DNA of 64,000 nt from Paenibacillus gallinarum (GTDB taxonomy: Bacteria; Bacillota; Bacilli; Paenibacillales; Paenibacillaceae), in NCBI RefSeq assembly GCF_014836635.1, contig NZ_JACSQL010000006.1, positions 124,001 to 188,000 on the forward strand, given 5' to 3'. This document shows, in pieces, positions 60,741 to 64,000 of the stretch. The notes beneath the pieces are model-generated. The model had not been told where the DNA came from. It searched no databases and saw only the letters and a list, made by a program, of their open reading frames with translations. Numbering within the stretch: the first letter of the stretch is position 1; every line of letters starts with the position of its first letter. A program made the translations under genes and the position numbers.

Positions 60741-61364
60741 ATGGGTTCGAGAATAATGCATTTGGTTATTGCGAATCGAATAGCAGAGAATCTGTCTATG
60801 AAAGACAGAACCTTATTTTTACTGGGGAGCATTGCTCCGGATGCAGTTTCACCTAAAGATTTATCCCATTTCTTTATTGGTGATGTACAAGATTTTTCTA
60901 GAAGTGTTGATTATCAAAGCTTTTTAGAAAAATATAGATCGCAAGCAGATTCTCCTTATATTAGGGGATATTACACTCATTTAATCGCCGATGATGTATG
61001 GCTGAGAGGTTTTAATCTTCCTTGGCTCCGAAACAGAATGGAAGCAGATAAAGAACTTTTCAATTTATATTACCATGATTTTTGGTTATTGAACGGGAAA
61101 TTACTAGAGTACTATAATTTTACGAATGAACTGAGAAAAGAATTGAGTGTTGTTCCTGAAGTCTTGGATCTAGAAGAAGTTACGTCCAAAGAAGCACATG
61201 ATTTCATTCCTTATGTATTAGACGATATGAATTATGATAAGGAAATGATAAAAGAGAATCTGAATGTGTTTACGTTTACTCAGATGGTTGGTTATATAGA
61301 GACATGTGTTGAACTTGGGACGTTTCATATACAACGTATTAATGAAGTAAAGAAGCTCAGATAA
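60741..61364 (+). CDS. zinc-dependent phospholipase C-like protein
   Basis: A 207-residue protein. MHLVIANRIAENL, FLLGSIAPDAVS, LSHFFIGD and YIRGYYTHLIADDVWLRGFN provide the His/Asp metal ligands of the ZnPLC/P1-nuclease-like fold seen in many Bacillales hydrolases. No signal peptide, so it is likely cytosolic, unlike secreted phospholipase C. Function unknown. A GGGAGGG lies before ATG 60741. Confidence 0.85.
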   Translation: MGSRIMHLVIANRIAENLSMKDRTLFLLGSIAPDAVSPKDLSHFFIGDVQDFSRSVDYQSFLEKYRSQADSPYIRGYYTHLIADDVWLRGFNLPWLRNRMEADKELFNLYYHDFWLLNGKLLEYYNFTNELRKELSVVPEVLDLEEVTSKEAHDFIPYVLDDMNYDKEMIKENLNVFTFTQMVGYIETCVELGTFHIQRINEVKKLR

Positions 61365-61426
61365 CAATTCGTTAGTGCGCATGTTTATGAACCTCGAAGC
61401 CAGAAGAAAAGAAAGGGGGTTGCTGC

Positions 61427-61891
61427 TTGAGTAAACGCTCACAGACGATTATTTTATCCATTGTCGCGCTGCTCATCCTTAGTGGACTTATTATCTCAGA
61501 GGTCAGTTCCCGAACCTCATTTAAAGAACTAGTGATAGATCAGATCGGTGACTCACATGGTTCACAAGAAATCTTCTTAATAAGTATTTCAGAGTGGAAC
61601 GGTAATTCACTTAATAAATCAATTGAAATAACGGACATGGAAACGATAAATAAGGTAATGAATGTTTTTGCGGATCTCAAATTAAAGAGGAGTGAAAGCG
61701 ATCATCCGGATTTAAGGGAAAGATACCGGGTAAGAATCCAACCAGATAACGGACCTACGCTAAGTGTAAATTTTGCAGATGATAAAATAATGCGTATAGG
61801 AAATAGTTTTAGTATCCATAAGAAATACGGCTGGTCCTATGAAGCTGTGGGTGGTTTTGACCTATCAACCATACAGGCATTGTTAAAATAA
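61427..61891 (+). CDS. exported or membrane-anchored protein of unknown function
   Basis: TTG 61427 follows AAAGGGGG. The product (154 residues) has an N-terminal hydrophobic segment (TIILSIVALLILSGLIISEV), then an outer part with beta-strands (EIFLISISEWNGNSLNKSIE, YRVRIQPDNGPTLSVNFADD). No family recognised. It is the last gene before the core asd locus. Confidence 0.65.
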   Translation: MSKRSQTIILSIVALLILSGLIISEVSSRTSFKELVIDQIGDSHGSQEIFLISISEWNGNSLNKSIEITDMETINKVMNVFADLKLKRSESDHPDLRERYRVRIQPDNGPTLSVNFADDKIMRIGNSFSIHKKYGWSYEAVGGFDLSTIQALLK

Positions 61892-61964
61892 TTAACAATC
61901 CTCTCAGAAATTTGATAAAAATGTTTACCCATGAAAAGGTTTTATATATAATGATCATAATCAT

Positions 61965-62270
61965 AATAAATGCGATGAAGAGAAGAGTAGATAAATGAAT
62001 TCTTGTACAGAGAACTCCGGTAGCTGAAAAGGAGGAAAGGATTCCTTATTGAACAAAGACTCAGAGCAGCCCACCCTAAACTTTACTTTGTAGTGGATGG
62101 TGTGCCAGGAGCTCCTGTTATAGAGCTAGAGTATACGTATTTTATAATACCGTACTCGATGAGGCTGATATGGCGACATATTAGCAAATTTGGGGTGGTA
62201 CCGCGAGTATAATAATCTCGTCCCTAAGACTTGCCGTCTTGGGGGTGGGATTTTTTTATTGTTATACATT
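61965..62270 (+). promoter_or_regulatory. T-box riboswitch upstream of asd
   Basis: GATGAAGAGAAGAGTAG (about 61974-61990) is the usual start of T-box stem I. GGTGGTACCGCG (62194-62205) is the conserved T-box that pairs with the tRNA acceptor end, followed by a terminator hairpin CCCTAAGAC/GTCTTGGGGG and a T run (to about 62258). UGGU in the T-box implies a tRNA with discriminator A. TTGAACAAAGACTC (about 62048-62061) may hold the specifier, AAA (Lys) or CAA. Uncharged tRNA should allow read-through into asd. Confidence 0.9.
62221..62260 (+). terminator. T-box terminator
   Basis: CCCTAAGAC and GTCTTGGGGG arms around TTGCC, followed by GTGGGATTTTTTT. It competes with the antiterminator. Confidence 0.88.
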
Positions 62271-62360
62271 GTTATATAGAGATAAAATGTTAGAAACACA
62301 CACCAAATCGTATGGTTTGAATAGTTAACTAGAAGACCATTTGAAAGGATTGAATAACGT

Positions 62361-63446
62361 ATGTCAGAGAAACTTAAAGTAGGTATTGTCGGTGGAACAG
62401 GTATGGTGGGTCAGCGTTTTGTTCAATTGCTGGACGGTCATCCTTGGTTTGAAGTAACTTCGATTGCAGCAAGCAGTAACTCTGCAGGGAAAACCTATGA
62501 GGAATCTGTAAACGGAAGATGGAAGCTCGCAACACCAATTCCGGAGAACGTAAAACAGATTGTCGTTCAAGATGCATCGAAAGTGGAGCAAGTTGCTCAG
62601 GATGTAGACTTTATTTTCTGCGCAGTAGATATGAAGAAAAATGAAATCCAAGCGTTAGAAGAAGCTTATGCGAAAACAGGCACGCCTGTCATTTCGAACA
62701 ATTCAGCTCATCGCTGGACGCCTGACATTCCTATGGTTATTCCTGAGCTCAATCCAGAGCATATTGAGGTAATCGCAGCGCAAAGAAAACGCCTGGGAAC
62801 TTCCACAGGATTTATTGCAGTGAAACCAAACTGTTCTATTCAAAGTTATGTTCCTGCACTCCATGCTTTGCTTGATTTCAAACCAACGAATGTTGTTGCT
62901 TCTACTTATCAAGCGATTTCGGGAGCAGGAAAAAACTTCACGGATTGGCCGGATATGCTGGATAACGTAATCCCGTATATCGGCGGTGAAGAAGAAAAAA
63001 GTGAGCAAGAACCGCTTCGCATATGGGGCAGTGTTCAAAATGGAGAAATTGTAAAAGCAAGTTCGCCATTGATCACAACTCAGTGTATCCGCGTTCCTGT
63101 AACAGACGGTCATTTAGCAACTGTATTTGCTTCGTTCGAGAATAAGCCATCGAAAGAGGAAATTCTGAATCGCTGGAAACAGTTCAAAGGTCGTCCGCAA
63201 GAGTTAGGTCTTCCAAGCGCGCCAAAACAGTTCATCACTTATTTTGAAGAAGACAACAGACCACAGACGAAGCTCGATCGTGATATTGAACGCGGTATGG
63301 GTGTCTCCGTGGGAAGATTACGCGAAGACTCGATTTATGACTTTAAATTTGTCGGACTATCACATAATACATTACGTGGAGCTGCAGGTGGTGCTGTTCT
63401 GATCGCGGAACTGTTGAAAGCAGAAGGATACATTCAAGCAAAATAG
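62361..63446 (+). CDS. asd: aspartate-semialdehyde dehydrogenase
   Basis: A 361-residue enzyme that reduces aspartyl phosphate to aspartate semialdehyde for Lys, Met and Thr synthesis. VGIVGGTGMVGQRFVQLL is the NADP-binding loop, AVKPNCSIQSYVPALHAL carries the catalytic Cys, and LSHNTLRGAAGGAVLIAELL the C-terminal signature. FIFCAVDM and STYQAISGAG fit the archaeal/fungal-type branch. It is led by a T-box and followed by a terminator. Codon use looks more GC-rich than in the array. Confidence 0.95.
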   Translation: MSEKLKVGIVGGTGMVGQRFVQLLDGHPWFEVTSIAASSNSAGKTYEESVNGRWKLATPIPENVKQIVVQDASKVEQVAQDVDFIFCAVDMKKNEIQALEEAYAKTGTPVISNNSAHRWTPDIPMVIPELNPEHIEVIAAQRKRLGTSTGFIAVKPNCSIQSYVPALHALLDFKPTNVVASTYQAISGAGKNFTDWPDMLDNVIPYIGGEEEKSEQEPLRIWGSVQNGEIVKASSPLITTQCIRVPVTDGHLATVFASFENKPSKEEILNRWKQFKGRPQELGLPSAPKQFITYFEEDNRPQTKLDRDIERGMGVSVGRLREDSIYDFKFVGLSHNTLRGAAGGAVLIAELLKAEGYIQAK

Positions 63447-63495
63447 GAATCAATCTAACCTATGCTTTTCATCGGTTTATAAAGTGATAGAGAAA

Positions 63496-63528
63496 AGAAG
63501 CCCGAAATCATGGGGCTTCTTTTTTTTG
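63496..63528 (+). terminator. rho-independent terminator after asd
   Basis: AGAAGCCC and GGGGCTTCT arms around GAAATCAT, then a run of T. Confidence 0.92.
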
Positions 63529-63545
63529 CAACATTTTAATGATGT

Positions 63546-64000
63546 TTACTTCAATTTCAATTTAATGCTTTTAGCGGTGTAGACTACTTGCACTTTGCTC
63601 TTACTTGGCAAGCCTTTGATTTCTACGGAAGAGAATGAACCCTTTCGTTTGTCATAAGTGATAATAGCATCCCCATTTTTGGGAACATAATTGTTTGTAA
63701 AGTTAAGGCTCAATTTCCCGCCAAGTACAGCTTCTTTCTTTATTTTGAGCAAATCTTTTTTACTGCCAATCGTTAGTTTCGTTGTACCTTTATCAGATTG
63801 TCTGTAACTACCGCCAATTTTCCATTGACCATCTACATTTTCACTAAGAATCCCGCCGTTATTGGTTACACTTGCTGTCCCAAATGCGGTCTTGGATGTA
63901 CCTTCAAGCGTGCCCTGCTCAATAAGAGTCCCGCCTGAGTATGTATTGTTACCTTCGAGTTTTAATGCTCCGGTTCCTTTTTTAGTCAGTTTTCCTTTGC
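63546..64000 (-). CDS. large surface protein with autotransporter-associated beta-strand repeat, 3' end only
   Basis: The - strand frame is open from the window edge to the stop at 63546, so only the C-terminal 151 or so residues are seen. KKGTGALKLEGNNTYSGGTL followed by IEQGTLEGTSKTAFGTASVT fits the passenger-associated (autotransporter-associated) beta-strand repeat, a right-handed beta-helix turn. The extreme C-terminus ends KVQVVYTAKSIKLKLK, with no LPXTG or outer-membrane barrel. Such repeats are found in very long secreted proteins; in a Gram-positive they occur without a translocator. It converges on asd. Confidence 0.8.
   Translation of the reverse strand, partial: KGKLTKKGTGALKLEGNNTYSGGTLIEQGTLEGTSKTAFGTASVTNNGGILSENVDGQWKIGGSYRQSDKGTTKLTIGSKKDLLKIKKEAVLGGKLSLNFTNNYVPKNGDAIITYDKRKGSFSSVEIKGLPSKSKVQVVYTAKSIKLKLK

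Noticed and set aside
62703..63113. 136-codon open frame on the - strand inside asd
   Set aside because: It is antisense to strongly conserved asd sequence and has a cysteine/asparagine-rich non-protein-like composition.
1..64000. CRISPR array or insertion sequence
   Set aside because: No evenly spaced identical short repeats and no transposase or tyrosine/serine recombinase gene is visible. The repeats are long, variable and separated by genes of different size.

Overview
This window comes from a low-GC Gram-positive bacterium, most likely Paenibacillus or a close relative. The evidence is the AT-rich coding sequence, strong GGAGG-type ribosome binding sites with frequent TTG/GTG starts, rho-independent terminators, a T-box leader in front of asd, and Gram-positive family variants (NIPSNAP, GrpB, DUF3977, DUF4865, SunI-like). 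The taxon is inferred, not proven.

The main feature is a long run of unrelated single genes, nearly all on the + strand, separated by a family of 70-170 nt imperfect inverted repeats. The best copies (815-977, 1687-1845, 3636-3792, 12328-12482) have the layout of integron attC recombination sites: an outer left box ending in TAAC, a few bases, an inner arm GTATCTACGCTGCGG, a variable middle, the complementary inner arm CGTAGATAC, about 6 nt, then an outer right box GTTATCT, GTTAGGT or similar. The cargo also matches integron cassettes: many GNAT acetyltransferases, small methyltransferases, HIT, NUDIX and VOC proteins, nucleotidyltransferases, hydrolases, immunity-like proteins and unknowns. 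Each repeat lies 3' of its gene. No integrase gene is present in the window.

Layout: 1-24.6 kb is the densest cassette-like block, with most of the paired sites. 24.7-32 kb holds ordinary chromosomal-style genes with their own promoters and terminators: a globin-coupled chemoreceptor, a YrvL-like membrane protein, a quinone oxidoreductase, and a ComEC-like metallo-beta-lactamase lipoprotein with DUF3006. 32-45.7 kb is a mixed block with sparse, mostly half sites, paralogues of genes in the first block (HIT, GrpB pair, GNAT pair, 2H phosphoesterase) and pseudogenes. 45.9-49.9 kb is a sucrose-use operon (LacI regulator, LacY-type permease, GH32 hydrolase). 50-61.9 kb is a decayed cassette-like block with tightly packed small genes and several frameshifts. 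From 61.9 kb the core genome resumes: a T-box leader, asd, and the 3' end of a large surface protein on the - strand.

Gene inactivation is common. A P-loop kinase (13955-14490), a metallophosphoesterase (49985-50733) and a GNAT (54991-55519) are frameshifted, a methyltransferase (36387-37148) has an in-frame stop, a 2H phosphoesterase on the - strand (38440-38928) is broken twice, and a NUDIX gene (17227-17607) has an apparent internal deletion. Together with increasing loss of repeat arms from left to right, this suggests a large, ageing cassette array whose insertion end, and any integrase, would lie to the left of the window.
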